Below, piece after piece: positions 26,513 through 35,047 of a stretch of 64,000 nucleotides of DNA. The notes beneath the pieces were generated by a model. That model had not been told where the DNA came from, made no database searches, and worked only from the letters and a program-made list of their open reading frames with translations. The stretch lies in contig NZ_JAUXXE010000043.1 in assembly GCF_030681155.1 (NCBI RefSeq), positions 1 to 64,000 of the forward strand, read 5' to 3'. A program made the translations under genes and the position numbers. Within the stretch, counting starts at the first letter, position 1. Each line of letters opens with the position of its first letter. The stretch is from Phenylobacterium sp. (GTDB taxonomy: Bacteria > Pseudomonadota > Alphaproteobacteria > Caulobacterales > Caulobacteraceae).

Positions 26513-27190
26513 CAGCTTCAAAAGGCGCTGCGGGAGGCCATCGCCAATCAGGTGCTCGGCCCCGACGACGCTCTGCCCGCCGAGCGCGACTTCGCCGATG
26601 ATCTCGGAGTCTCGCGCATCACGGTGCGCAAGGCCTTGGACGGGCTGGTCAGCGAAGGCTTGCTGATTCGCCGGCAGGGTGCAGGCACCTTCGTGGCGGT
26701 GCGCGTCGAGAAGAGCTTCTCCAAGCTCTCCTCCTTTACCGAAGACATGATCTCGCGCGGCCGGGTCCCACATTCGACCTGGCTTTCGCGCAGCGAGGGC
26801 CAGGTCACTCCGGAGGAGTCCCTGACCCTGGGGCTTTCACCTGGCGCGCCGGTCTATCGTTTCAGCCGGATCCGCTATGCCGACGGCGCGCCGATGGCGT
26901 TGGAATACTCAACCCTGGCTGCCTTCTGCATGCCCAGTTCGGACTTCGTCGAAACCTCGCTCTACGAGGCTTTGGAGAAGACGGGGCATCGGCCGGTGCG
27001 CGCCTTGCAGCGCCTGCGCGCGGTGCTCTTCACGTCCGAACAGGCCGAGCTTCTGAAAGTGGCGCCCCGTGATCCGGGCCTGCTGATCGAGCGTCGCGGA
27101 TTCCTCAAGGATGGGCGAGCCGTCGAGGTCACTCAGTCCTATTATCGCGGCGACGCCTACGACTTCGTCGCCGAGCTGAACGCCATCTGA
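26429..27190 (+). CDS. GntR/HutC-family regulator of GlcNAc genes, 5'-truncated
   Basis: From about 26513 the frame encodes a HutC-type GntR protein: [19 protein letters not shown], then [32 protein letters not shown] and GAGTFV, followed by a UTRA ligand domain ([20 protein letters not shown] ... FVAEL). The natural start and first 10-15 codons are gone, replaced by antisense nagE sequence. The open frame continues upstream to an ATG at 26111; the nearest in-frame start is the GTG at 26429, giving 253 residues, used here with low certainty. It would normally repress the nag genes. It probably lacks its own promoter. Confidence 0.7.
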   Translation: MDRVQHRSQEHEAEFDRLRHPRQEGGHRQLQKALREAIANQVLGPDDALPAERDFADDLGVSRITVRKALDGLVSEGLLIRRQGAGTFVAVRVEKSFSKLSSFTEDMISRGRVPHSTWLSRSEGQVTPEESLTLGLSPGAPVYRFSRIRYADGAPMALEYSTLAAFCMPSSDFVETSLYEALEKTGHRPVRALQRLRAVLFTSEQAELLKVAPRDPGLLIERRGFLKDGRAVEVTQSYYRGDAYDFVAELNAI

Positions 27191-27220
27191 CGTGAACACG
27201 CTGCGGCCTGGAGAACGCGC

Positions 27221-28261
27221 TTGCCCCTGACGCCCCCTGCCCCGGAAACCACGCGGATGTTTCGCGAGGCCGCTGAAGCGCCGGTCATGGTCGCCAGGCT
27301 CCTCGCCGCCAATAGCCCGCTGGTCCAAGCGCTGGGCGCAGCGTTGCGCGCCAATCCCCCTCGCGCCGTGGTCACTTGCGCCAGAGGGTCGTCCGATCAC
27401 GCCGCCACCTACGCCAAGTATTTGATCGAAACCTCGACAGGCGTGCTGACCTCTTCGGCGGCGCTATCGGTCAGCTCGGTCTACGCCGCTGAGCCCAAAC
27501 TCGAGGGCGTGCTTTACCTGGCCATATCGCAGTCGGGACAGAGCCCGGACCTGCTCGCCGCCGTCGAGGCGGCCAAGCAGGCTGGAGCGCTGGTTGTCGC
27601 ACTGGTCAATGATGAGGCCTCGCCCTTGGCGGCGCTCGCCGACCACGTATTGCCGCTGCACGCCGGACCTGAAATCAGCGTCGCGGCGACCAAGTCCTAC
27701 ATCGCCGCCCTGACTGGGATCGCCCAACTGGTCGCGGCGTGGAGTCAGAACTCCGGGCTCGAGAAGGCGCTTGAGGAACTGCCGGCGGTCTTGAGCCAGG
27801 CCTGGACGCTAGACTGGGCGCCGGCCTCTGATCGCCTCAGGACCGCCACCAACCTCTATGTGCTGGGACGCGGCGTCGGCTTTGGGATCGCACAGGAGGC
27901 GGCGCTCAAATTCAAGGAAACCTGCGGGCTGCATGCAGAGGCCTTCAGCGCCGCCGAAGTGATGCATGGCCCTATGGCCCTAGTGCAACGCGGCTTCCCG
28001 GTCCTGGTCTTCGCCCAGGAAGATCAGAGCCAGGCCAGCGTCCTGGAGCTCGCTGAGGATCTGATGGCGCGGGGCGTCGATGTGATGGTGGCGGGCGGCG
28101 GAAGCGGCCCTGGCGTCCTGCCCACGGTGAAAACGCACCCAAATCTTGAACCGATCGCGCGCATTCAGAGCTTCTATCGGATGGCCAACGCACTTTCGAT
28201 TCTGCGCGGGCACGACCCGGACAAGCCGCCCCACCTGAACAAGGTGACCGAGACGATCTGA
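27221..28261 (+). CDS. SIS-domain glucosamine-6-phosphate deaminase (NagB-II type)
   Basis: 346 residues starting with TTG at 27221, with GGAG 9 bases ahead; the segment before the first ATG (27257) aligns with family members, supporting TTG. Two SIS domains are seen: CARGSSDHAATYAKYLIE, ISQSGQSPD and GPEISVAATKSYIA in the first, LGRGVGFGIAQEAALKFKE and AEAFSAAEVMHGPMA in the second. This is the isomerase half of GlmS without the glutaminase domain, used as NagB-II to turn GlcN-6-P into fructose-6-P plus ammonia. It lies 30 bases behind gntR and overlaps nagA by one base, so the three form an operon. Confidence 0.9.
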   Translation: MPLTPPAPETTRMFREAAEAPVMVARLLAANSPLVQALGAALRANPPRAVVTCARGSSDHAATYAKYLIETSTGVLTSSAALSVSSVYAAEPKLEGVLYLAISQSGQSPDLLAAVEAAKQAGALVVALVNDEASPLAALADHVLPLHAGPEISVAATKSYIAALTGIAQLVAAWSQNSGLEKALEELPAVLSQAWTLDWAPASDRLRTATNLYVLGRGVGFGIAQEAALKFKETCGLHAEAFSAAEVMHGPMALVQRGFPVLVFAQEDQSQASVLELAEDLMARGVDVMVAGGGSGPGVLPTVKTHPNLEPIARIQSFYRMANALSILRGHDPDKPPHLNKVTETI

Positions 28262-29394
28262 TGGCTGTAGCTCTCGTCAATGGCCAGGTGCTGACCGACG
28301 CCCAGTTCGAACCCGTTACCGTGGTTATCGAGGGTGATCGCATTATCGCGGTCGGCCGCGACATCGATCTCGCGACGACAACGGCGCAGGTCGATCTTGA
28401 GGGCGACTTCCTGCTTCCCGGCTTCCTGGACACCCAGGTCAATGGCGGCGGCGGCCTCCTCTTCAATGACGCACCGACTGTGGAGACGATCGCCACCATC
28501 GGCGCGGCTCATCGGCGATATGGGGTCACCGGCTTCCTGCCGACGCTGATCAGCGACGATCTGGAGAAGGTCGTCTGCGCGATTGAGGCGGTCGATCAGG
28601 CCATCGAAACTGGCGTCCCGGGCGTGCTGGGCATCCACATCGAGGGCCCATTCCTGAGCGAACGCCGAAAGGGCGTTCACGACGCCTCGAAGTTCCGCAC
28701 TCTTGATGAGGCGGCGCTCACGCTACTGACATCATCGCGCCGCGGCCGAACCTTGGTCACCCTGGCGCCCGAGACCACCACGCCGGAAATGATCGGCCGG
28801 TTGGCGGGCGCCGGCGTCACGGTCGCGGCAGGGCATACCAATGCAACCTATGAGCGGTTGATCGAAGCGCTGAGCGCCGGCGTCACAGGTTTCACCCACC
28901 TGTTCAACGCCATGTCGCCGTTGGCCAATCGCGAGCCCGGCGCGGTCGGTGCGGCGCTGGACCATCAGGACAGTTGGTGCGGCGTAATCATCGACGGCCG
29001 CCACATCCACCCGGCCGCCCTGCGCATCGCCTTCCGCGCGAAACGGCATGACCGTTTCATGCTGGTGACCGACGCCATGCCCAGTGTTGGCATGGTGGAT
29101 AAGAACTTCACGATCCAAGGCCGTCCCATCCGGGTGGTGAACGGGGTCTGTGTTGATGAAAACGGGACCTTGGCGGGTTCGGATCTCGACATGGCGAGCG
29201 CGGTGCGAAACGCCGTCGAACTGACAGGCCTCGACCTGGCCGACGCAGCGGCTATGGCCTCGACGAATCCGGCCGCGTTCCTTGGGCTGGGCAAGGAGCT
29301 GGGAAGGATCGCGCCGGGGTACCGCGCCAACCTCACCCTGCTCGACCGCGGCCTCAAGGCGACGCGCACCTGGATCGACGGAAGCGCGGCCTGA
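28261..29394 (+). CDS. nagA: N-acetylglucosamine-6-phosphate deacetylase
   Basis: 377 residues. The amidohydrolase metal site and substrate residues are visible: HIEGPFLSERRKGVHD, GHTNATYE, FTHLFNAMSP, and the catalytic Asp in LVTDAM. It begins at the ATG overlapping the NagB-II stop (TGATG). NagA removes acetate from GlcNAc-6-P, feeding the deaminase. Because the local PTS transporter is destroyed, its substrate must come from another route such as cell-wall recycling or a different importer. Confidence 0.95.
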   Translation: MAVALVNGQVLTDAQFEPVTVVIEGDRIIAVGRDIDLATTTAQVDLEGDFLLPGFLDTQVNGGGGLLFNDAPTVETIATIGAAHRRYGVTGFLPTLISDDLEKVVCAIEAVDQAIETGVPGVLGIHIEGPFLSERRKGVHDASKFRTLDEAALTLLTSSRRGRTLVTLAPETTTPEMIGRLAGAGVTVAAGHTNATYERLIEALSAGVTGFTHLFNAMSPLANREPGAVGAALDHQDSWCGVIIDGRHIHPAALRIAFRAKRHDRFMLVTDAMPSVGMVDKNFTIQGRPIRVVNGVCVDENGTLAGSDLDMASAVRNAVELTGLDLADAAAMASTNPAAFLGLGKELGRIAPGYRANLTLLDRGLKATRTWIDGSAA

Positions 29395-29440
29395 GTGGAA
29401 AGGGCTCCACAATCGGCGGCGGCTGTCCTAAAGCAGCTCC

Positions 29441-29866
29441 GTGATCCGGGCACTCGATCAGCGCAGAGGAAAATCGGGCGGCATCTTCATGGTGCTCGCC
29501 GCCTTGGCGCTTGCGATCAAGGTGATGATCCCCGCTGGGTTCATGACCGCCCCGCCAGCCTCCGACGAGCTTCCCTTCGCCCTGGTCCTCTGCACCTCAC
29601 AGGGCGCCGTCACGGTGGAGCCCGGCGATCTAACAGCGCCGTCGCATGATGACCAAGGCTCCAAGTCCGACGTCGCGCACGATAGTCCCTGCGCGTTTGC
29701 TGGGCATGGCGCCGGGGCGCCGCCGCCGAACCTGCTCGATGCGCACAGCGTCGAGTTCGTCGCCTATCGCGCGCCGGCCGCCAGCCGGATGGTCCATTTG
29801 GCGCCCGGCCGCGGTCTCTCCGCGCCGCCGCTGCCTGCACGCGGTCCTCCAGCCCAGCTGATCTGA
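29441..29866 (+). CDS. DUF2946 family protein, copper-associated
   Basis: 141 residues with GTG at 29441 and an N-terminal hydrophobic helix (FMVLAALALAIKVMIPAGFM). The IPAGFM end of the helix, a CTSQG motif and the PCAFAGHG segment match DUF2946, a small family usually next to copper-handling genes. The start is not certain; ATG 29489 is possible. It is followed by PCuAC and SCO on the same strand, so a role in copper supply to oxidases is plausible. The protein's biochemical action is unknown. Confidence 0.72.
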   Translation: MIRALDQRRGKSGGIFMVLAALALAIKVMIPAGFMTAPPASDELPFALVLCTSQGAVTVEPGDLTAPSHDDQGSKSDVAHDSPCAFAGHGAGAPPPNLLDAHSVEFVAYRAPAASRMVHLAPGRGLSAPPLPARGPPAQLI

Positions 29867-29997
29867 CGCGGCGGCCTCTCGGCCGAGCGCGCTTTCGCAC
29901 GTCCGCCGCTCGCCCGCGGCCCAAGTCGTGCGCTTCCTGTCCCTCCCCTTTACCGCCGCTCGCGGAGCTGCGGTCGCCTCCAGCCAGGAGTCCCTCC

Positions 29998-30456
29998 ATG
30001 AAAGCTCTTCTCGCCCTCATTCCGCTGGCCCTTGTCGCGGCCTGTGATCGCGCGGCCCAAACCGCGCCAACCGTGACCGTCGCCGACGCCTGGTGCCGCG
30101 CTGCGCCTGCGGGCGCCCCGACCGGCGGTTGCTATGTCACCCTGACCGCCAGCGCCGACGACAAGTTGATCGCCGTCGAGACCATGGCCGCCGAACGGGC
30201 CGAAATCCACAGCATGGACATGACCGACGGCGTCATGCGGATGCGCAAGCTTGACGACCTGGCCTTGCCGGCCGGAAAGGCCGTCATGCTATCGCCGGGC
30301 GCCGAACACCTGATGATCATCGCTCCCAAGGCCACTCTGGCGGATGGCGGCGTGGTTCCGTTGACGTTCAAGTTCGCCAAGGCCCCAGTCCAGAGCATTG
30401 AGGCCCCGATCCGCGCCGCCGGCGGAATGGATCACAGCATGGCGCATGGCCAATGA
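29998..30456 (+). CDS. Periplasmic copper chaperone PCu(A)C
   Basis: 152 residues. A lipoprotein-type signal (MKALLALIPLALVAAC) is followed by the PCuAC cupredoxin-like domain with the copper set His-Met-x-n-Met-x-n-His-x-Met: HSMDMTDGVMRM and LSPGAEHLMI. A Met/His tail (MDHSMAHG) is often seen in this family and can bind Cu(I) or Cu(II). It delivers copper to the CuA center of heme-copper oxidases, with SCO. The stop overlaps the SCO start by 4 bases (ATGA). Confidence 0.94.
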   Translation: MKALLALIPLALVAACDRAAQTAPTVTVADAWCRAAPAGAPTGGCYVTLTASADDKLIAVETMAAERAEIHSMDMTDGVMRMRKLDDLALPAGKAVMLSPGAEHLMIIAPKATLADGGVVPLTFKFAKAPVQSIEAPIRAAGGMDHSMAHGQ

Positions 30457-31049
30457 AGCCGCGCCTTCGTATCCTGATCGGCTGCTTTGTCCTGGCCTTG
30501 GGGTTGTTCGCCGCGGTCGCCTTCATGCAGCTTCGGCAGGCGCCTAGCCCTACCGTTGCAGCCGTTGAGATTGGCGGGCCGTTCCAGCTCGTCGACACTG
30601 CGGGACGGCCAGTCACGGAAAAAACGCTGCTGGGCAAGCCGTCGGCGGTCTTCTTTGGCTTCACCTATTGCCCGGAGGTCTGCCCGACCACGCTGACCGA
30701 GATCACCGCGGCGCTGAACGCACTCGGCGCCGACGCCGACAAGCTGAATGTCGTCCTGGTCTCGGTCGATCCTGAGCGCGACACTCCCGAGCAGATGAAG
30801 CTCTACCTGTCGAACTTCGATTCCCGCATCCAGGGCTTCACAGGCACGCCGGAGGCCGTGGCCAAGGCGGCGAAGGCCTACCGCGTCTATTACAGGAAGG
30901 TCCCCGTCGATGGCGGCGAATACACCGTCGATCATTCGTCGGCTGTCTATCTGTTCGACAAGAAGGGCCGTTTCGTCGAGCCGATCGCCTATGGCGCCCC
31001 GCATGATCGCGTGGTCGCGCAACTGAAGAAGCTCGTGACCCAGGGCTAA
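30453..31049 (+). CDS. SCO1/SenC copper chaperone
   Basis: 198 residues with one N-terminal membrane anchor (LIGCFVLALGLFAAVAFM). The thioredoxin fold carries the Cu-binding CPEVC in FGFTYCPEVCPTTL and the distal His in YTVDHSSAVYLFD. SVDPERDTPE and LYLSNFD are also typical. It reduces and metallates CuA of cytochrome oxidase. It is translationally coupled to PCuAC and followed by a decayed PepSY-TM gene. Confidence 0.95.
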   Translation: MKPRLRILIGCFVLALGLFAAVAFMQLRQAPSPTVAAVEIGGPFQLVDTAGRPVTEKTLLGKPSAVFFGFTYCPEVCPTTLTEITAALNALGADADKLNVVLVSVDPERDTPEQMKLYLSNFDSRIQGFTGTPEAVAKAAKAYRVYYRKVPVDGGEYTVDHSSAVYLFDKKGRFVEPIAYGAPHDRVVAQLKKLVTQG

Positions 31050-31053
31050 ATCG

Positions 31054-31381
31054 GCGGCGAAGGGTGTCGAGCTTGGCGTCCAACTGCACATGGGCAATTA
31101 CTTCGGCCGGGCGAACCAGATCGTGATGCTGATCGCCTGCCTGGGCGTGGTCATGCTGTCGGTCACGGGGCCGATCATGTGGTGCCGACGCCGCCACGAA
31201 AGGTGGGCTGGGCGCGCCGCGTGAACTCACCCCACCCCAGCTTCGGACCCTCGCCCTGATCACCTTGGCGCTGGCCGTGGTCTTTCCGCTGGTCGGCGCT
31301 TCGCTGGTCGTCGTTCTCGGGCTTTACGAGGTTCTCCGCCGTTTCGGCGGACCCCGGACCTTGTCGCAGGACAACGCCTAG
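31054..31381 (+). pseudogene. PepSY-TM (PepSY-associated membrane) gene, truncated and frameshifted
   Basis: The frame from 31054 reads AAKGVELGVQLHMGNYFG, RANQIVMLIACLGVVMLSV and GPIMWCRRR, which is the C-terminal membrane helix region of PepSY_TM proteins. An extra A at 31196 shifts the frame. After it, the second frame continues with GLGAPRELTPPQL and ALAVVFPLVGASLVVVLGLYE to the TAG at 31379-31381, matching the last helix. The N-terminal two thirds are missing. It follows the SCO gene by only 5 bases. The family takes part in metal reduction or uptake. Confidence 0.8.
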
Positions 31382-31446
31382 TCGGTTTGACCGCATCCCA
31401 CGGCCTGATAGGCTTTTCTGAACAACGATAAGTCTGGGAGGCCCCG

Positions 31447-32838
31447 GTGGCAGAGACGCGTCTACCCAAGGCCTGCATCATTGGGGCGGGATGCTCCGGC
31501 TTCACGACCGCCAAGCGGTTGAAGGATTTCGGAATCCCCTACGACTGCTTCGAGATCTCAGACGAAGTGGGAGGCAACTGGTACTACAAGAACCCGAACG
31601 GGATGTCGGCTTGCTACGAGAGCTTGCACATCGACACTTCGAAATGGCGCCTCGCCTTCGAGGACTACCCCGTTCCGGCCGATTGGCCGGACTTTCCGCA
31701 CCACGCCCAGTTGCATCAGTACTTCAAGGACTATGTCGATCACTTCGGCTTGCGGGAGACGATCACCTTCCGCACCGCGGTCGAGAAGGCCAAGCGCAAT
31801 GCCGAGGGATTGTGGGAAGTCACTCTGTCGACCGGCGAGACGCGGCTCTACGACGTTCTGTTCGTCTGCAATGGCCACCACTGGAGCCCGCGGATTCCGA
31901 ACTACACCGGCGAGTTCGACGGCGCGGCCTTCCATAGCCACGCCTATTCCGACCCGTTCGACCCGGTGGACATGCGCGGCAAGAATGTCGTGGTCGTCGG
32001 CATGGGCAACTCGGCGATGGATATCGCCTCTGAGCTTTCCCAGCGGCCGATCGCCAGAAACCTGTGGGTCTCGGCTCGGCGCGGGGTCTGGGTTCTGCCG
32101 AAGTACATGAACGGTAAACCGGCCGACAAATCGGCCATGCCCTCCTGGATGCCCAAGAAACTAGGCTTGGCCATGGCGCGCAAGGTCATCAAGAAGGCCA
32201 TCGGCGCCATGGAGGACTATGGCCTGCCCAAGCCTGACCATGAACCGCTGGAAGCTCATCCTTCGGTCAGCGGCGAATTCCTGACCCGCGCGGGCTGCGG
32301 CGACATCAAGTTCAAGCCGGCGATCGAGGCGCTGGACGGCGATCAGGTCCGGTTCGCCGATGGCACGGTCGAGGATGTCGACGTGATCATCTTCGCCACC
32401 GGCTACGACATGCGCTTCCCATTCTTCGACGATCCGGCCCTCGCCCCCGATGGCGACCATCGGTTGCCGCTGTTCAAGCGGATGATGAAGCCGGGCGTGC
32501 CGAACCTCTTCTACATGGCGCTGGCCCAGCCGTTGCCCACCCTGGTGAACTTCGCAGAGCAGCAGGCCAAGCTGGCCGCCGCCTATCTCGCCGGGCTCTA
32601 TCTGCCGCCTTCGCCCTCGGAGATGGAGCAGGTCATCATCAAGGACGAGGCGATCCACCTTGGCCAATATTATCGGTCCAAGCGGCACACCATCCAGGTC
32701 GATTTCAACGCCTATGTGTCCGACCTGCACAAGGAGATCGCCAAAGGCGCCAAGCGCGCCAATGCGGCGGGCAATCGGCTACCTGTACCAGGCCGAGTCG
32801 TCGACGTGTTGGCTCAACGCCCGGTAAGCGCCAGCTAG
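31447..32838 (+). CDS. Flavin-containing monooxygenase
   Basis: 463 residues with GTG at 31447 and GGGAGG ahead. The FAD site is IGAGCSGFTTAKRL (13-26), the NADPH site is VVVGMGNSAMDIASEL, and the FMO/BVMO fingerprint is FDGAAFHSHAYSD. ATGYD near the C-terminus is also typical. It oxygenates soft nucleophiles or, as a Baeyer-Villiger type, ketones; the HSHAY form favours the FMO class. The stop overlaps purN of the opposite strand by 4 bases. Confidence 0.92.
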   Translation: MAETRLPKACIIGAGCSGFTTAKRLKDFGIPYDCFEISDEVGGNWYYKNPNGMSACYESLHIDTSKWRLAFEDYPVPADWPDFPHHAQLHQYFKDYVDHFGLRETITFRTAVEKAKRNAEGLWEVTLSTGETRLYDVLFVCNGHHWSPRIPNYTGEFDGAAFHSHAYSDPFDPVDMRGKNVVVVGMGNSAMDIASELSQRPIARNLWVSARRGVWVLPKYMNGKPADKSAMPSWMPKKLGLAMARKVIKKAIGAMEDYGLPKPDHEPLEAHPSVSGEFLTRAGCGDIKFKPAIEALDGDQVRFADGTVEDVDVIIFATGYDMRFPFFDDPALAPDGDHRLPLFKRMMKPGVPNLFYMALAQPLPTLVNFAEQQAKLAAAYLAGLYLPPSPSEMEQVIIKDEAIHLGQYYRSKRHTIQVDFNAYVSDLHKEIAKGAKRANAAGNRLPVPGRVVDVLAQRPVSAS

Positions 32839-33443
32839 GAAGGCAGCGCCAAGTCGCCCTCGGCGATCTGGCGTAGGGTCTCAACGAAGAACGTTGGCTC
32901 CAGGGCGGTCACCCGCGCCTCAAGACTTTCAGCGGTCTCCCCGGACTGCAGCGGAACCGAGCGCCGCGCGATCACCGGACCATGATCGTAGATCTCATCG
33001 ACCGCATGGATGGTGACGCCGCTCTCAGCGACTCCGGCGGCGATCACCGCTTCATGGACCCGGCGCCCATACATGCCCTCGCCCCCAAACGCCGGCAGAG
33101 TCCCCGGATGTATGTTGAGGACACGGTTGCGGTAGCGGCCAAGAGTCTTGGGGCCCAGCCGTCGCAGATAGCCCGAGGCGATGATCAGATCGACGCCGGC
33201 GGCCTTCATGGCCTCGCACAGCCGTGCGTCGGCGGCTTCTGGATCGCCTTGGGTAGGGATGACCAAGGTCGGCATGCCGCATGCGGCCGCAAACTCCAGC
33301 GCGCCGGACTTCTTGTTGTTGCTCACCAGCAGTCGCGGCTCGGCGGCCAGTTCTCCAGCTTTGATCGCCTCAAGCATCGCCCGCATGCTGGACCCATTCT
33401 TGGACGCCAAAAAGCCAAGCTTAAGCGGCGGATAACTAATCAT
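32835..33443 (-). CDS. purN: Phosphoribosylglycinamide formyltransferase
   Basis: 202 residues. PurN transfers formyl from 10-formyl-THF to GAR in purine synthesis. The catalytic triad elements are visible: NIHPGTLPAFGG with Asn-His, and HAVDEIYDHGPVI with the Asp. SNNKKSGALEFA and IASGYLRRLGP are typical. It overlaps the MBL-fold gene upstream by 4 bases and is the last gene of the rlpA-tmk-holB-tatD-MBL operon. Confidence 0.94.
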   Translation of the reverse strand: MISYPPLKLGFLASKNGSSMRAMLEAIKAGELAAEPRLLVSNNKKSGALEFAAACGMPTLVIPTQGDPEAADARLCEAMKAAGVDLIIASGYLRRLGPKTLGRYRNRVLNIHPGTLPAFGGEGMYGRRVHEAVIAAGVAESGVTIHAVDEIYDHGPVIARRSVPLQSGETAESLEARVTALEPTFFVETLRQIAEGDLALPS

Positions 33444-34261
33444 AAATTGCCGTTCAATTGATGTTCGAACCTCAAGCCGTCGAAGGCCGGCTCAACCCCG
33501 GCCGGCAATTTTCCGGCGAGATCGTCGAAGTCGAGGTCGATATGCATGTTGGTCAGGATCGCACGGCGCGGCTTGACGCGTTCGATCCACTCAAGGGCCA
33601 TATCGACATGGGCGTGGGTCGGATGCGGTCCCCAACGCAAGGCGTCGACAATCCACACATCCAGGTCCGCCAGCGCGTCGAACGCCGCCTCGTCAAGCCC
33701 GACGACATCGCTGGAATAGGCCACATTTCCAAAGCGGTAGCCAAGAGACCTAACGCCGCCGTGATCCTGGTCGAACGTCGTAACCGGGATGACGCCAGAC
33801 GGCCCCTCGATCGCCCAAGCCTCGCCATGTGGCGGCACGATCTTGATATCGCCAATCGCCGGATAGCCGCCTTCGCCTACGAAGATGTACCCAAAGCGCC
33901 GACGCATGGATTCGGCGGTCGCTTCGTCCATGTGGCAACCGATCCGGGCGCGTTGGCGGATGAAGAAGGCGCGAATGTCGTCGATCCCGTGGGTCTGATC
34001 GGCATGGTCGTGGGTCAGCAGAACCCCGTCCATCCGCTTGGCGCCGGCGTCCGATGTCTGAGACACAAGATCGGGCGAAGTATCGACAATCAAAGTCGTT
34101 TCGGACTCGGGGCTCACACCCTTCCGGCGAACCAGCAGCGAACAGCGGCGGCGACGGTTCTTCGGATTGGCGGGATCGCAGTCGCCCCAATCACCGTCCG
34201 CCCGCGGCACCCCGCCCGATGAACCGCAGCCAAGGATCGTGAACTCAAGCGCGCCGCTCAT
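33440..34261 (-). CDS. MBL-fold metallo-hydrolase, PhnP-like
   Basis: 273 residues with the metallo-beta-lactamase metal motif THDHADQTHGIDD and downstream DQDHGG, YSSD, and the final THAHVDMAL. The opening FTILGCGSSGGVPR and the CSLLVRR segment are characteristic of the PhnP/RNase-Z-like phosphodiesterases. It may cleave a cyclic phosphodiester. It overlaps tatD by 4 bases and purN by 4, a typical position next to tatD in alphaproteobacteria. Confidence 0.9.
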   Translation of the reverse strand: MSGALEFTILGCGSSGGVPRADGDWGDCDPANPKNRRRRCSLLVRRKGVSPESETTLIVDTSPDLVSQTSDAGAKRMDGVLLTHDHADQTHGIDDIRAFFIRQRARIGCHMDEATAESMRRRFGYIFVGEGGYPAIGDIKIVPPHGEAWAIEGPSGVIPVTTFDQDHGGVRSLGYRFGNVAYSSDVVGLDEAAFDALADLDVWIVDALRWGPHPTHAHVDMALEWIERVKPRRAILTNMHIDLDFDDLAGKLPAGVEPAFDGLRFEHQLNGNL

Positions 34262-35034
34262 GGCCGGGGGATCCTGTCGAACAACGCAAAAAAAGCGTCC
34301 TCGGTGTTCTGCTCGGCTTCCTGCGCCGACCAGCCGCGAATTTCCGCGAGCTTTGCGAGCACCGCCGGCAGATAGGCAGGTTCATTGCGCCGCCCCCGAT
34401 GCGGGATAGGGGCCAGATAGGGGCAGTCCGTTTCCACGATAATTCGGTCGGCGGGCATATCACGCACCACGGCGCGAACGTCCTCGGCCGCCTTGAAGGT
34501 GGCGATGCCAGACACCGAGAACCAAGCGCCCAACGCCGCGGCCCGCGCCGCAAGTTCGGCGCCGGACGTGTAGCAGTGCATCAACATCTTGAAGGCGCCG
34601 CGGGCGTATTCCTCCTCCAGGATGTCGCCCATCAGTTGGTCGGCCTCGCGCGTGTGGACCACCAACGGCAGGCCGGTTTCACGCGCCGCGGCGACATGGG
34701 CCCGGAAAACCTTGGCCTGGATGTCGCGCGGGCTGAGATCGTAGTGGAAATCCAGCCCCGTCTCGCCAATCCCGACCACACGCGGATCGGCGGCCAGCGC
34801 CACCAGTTCGGCGGCCGAAAGCTCCGGGTTCTCCTTGGCCTCGTGCGGATGGGTGCCGACCGTGCACCAGATGTCCGGGTGATCGGCCAAGGCGCGCACG
34901 GCTTTGAAGTGGGAGACCTTGTCGCTGATATTGACCATCAGGGCGATCCCAGCCGCGCGGGCTCGGGCGATCACCTCATCCCGATCTTCATCGAAGTGGG
35001 GAGCGTGCAGGTTGACGTGGCTGTCGATCAGCAT
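34258..35034 (-). CDS. tatD: TatD-family metal-dependent DNase
   Basis: 258 residues from the ATG at 35034. The usual TatD pattern is seen: MLIDSHVNLHAPHFDEDRDE (the normal HxH is reduced to SHVNLH), CTVGTHPHEA, GETGLDFHYD, VVHTREAD, LMHCYTSG, and VETDCPYLAP. It is a 3'-5' exonuclease or Mg-dependent hydrolase used in DNA repair. A longer frame upstream to 35313 is non-coding overlap with holB. In relatives metG lies between holB and tatD; here only 13 bases separate them. Confidence 0.93.
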   Translation of the reverse strand: MLIDSHVNLHAPHFDEDRDEVIARARAAGIALMVNISDKVSHFKAVRALADHPDIWCTVGTHPHEAKENPELSAAELVALAADPRVVGIGETGLDFHYDLSPRDIQAKVFRAHVAAARETGLPLVVHTREADQLMGDILEEEYARGAFKMLMHCYTSGAELAARAAALGAWFSVSGIATFKAAEDVRAVVRDMPADRIIVETDCPYLAPIPHRGRRNEPAYLPAVLAKLAEIRGWSAQEAEQNTEDAFFALFDRIPRP

Positions 35035-35047
35035 GGCGCGAAGAAAC

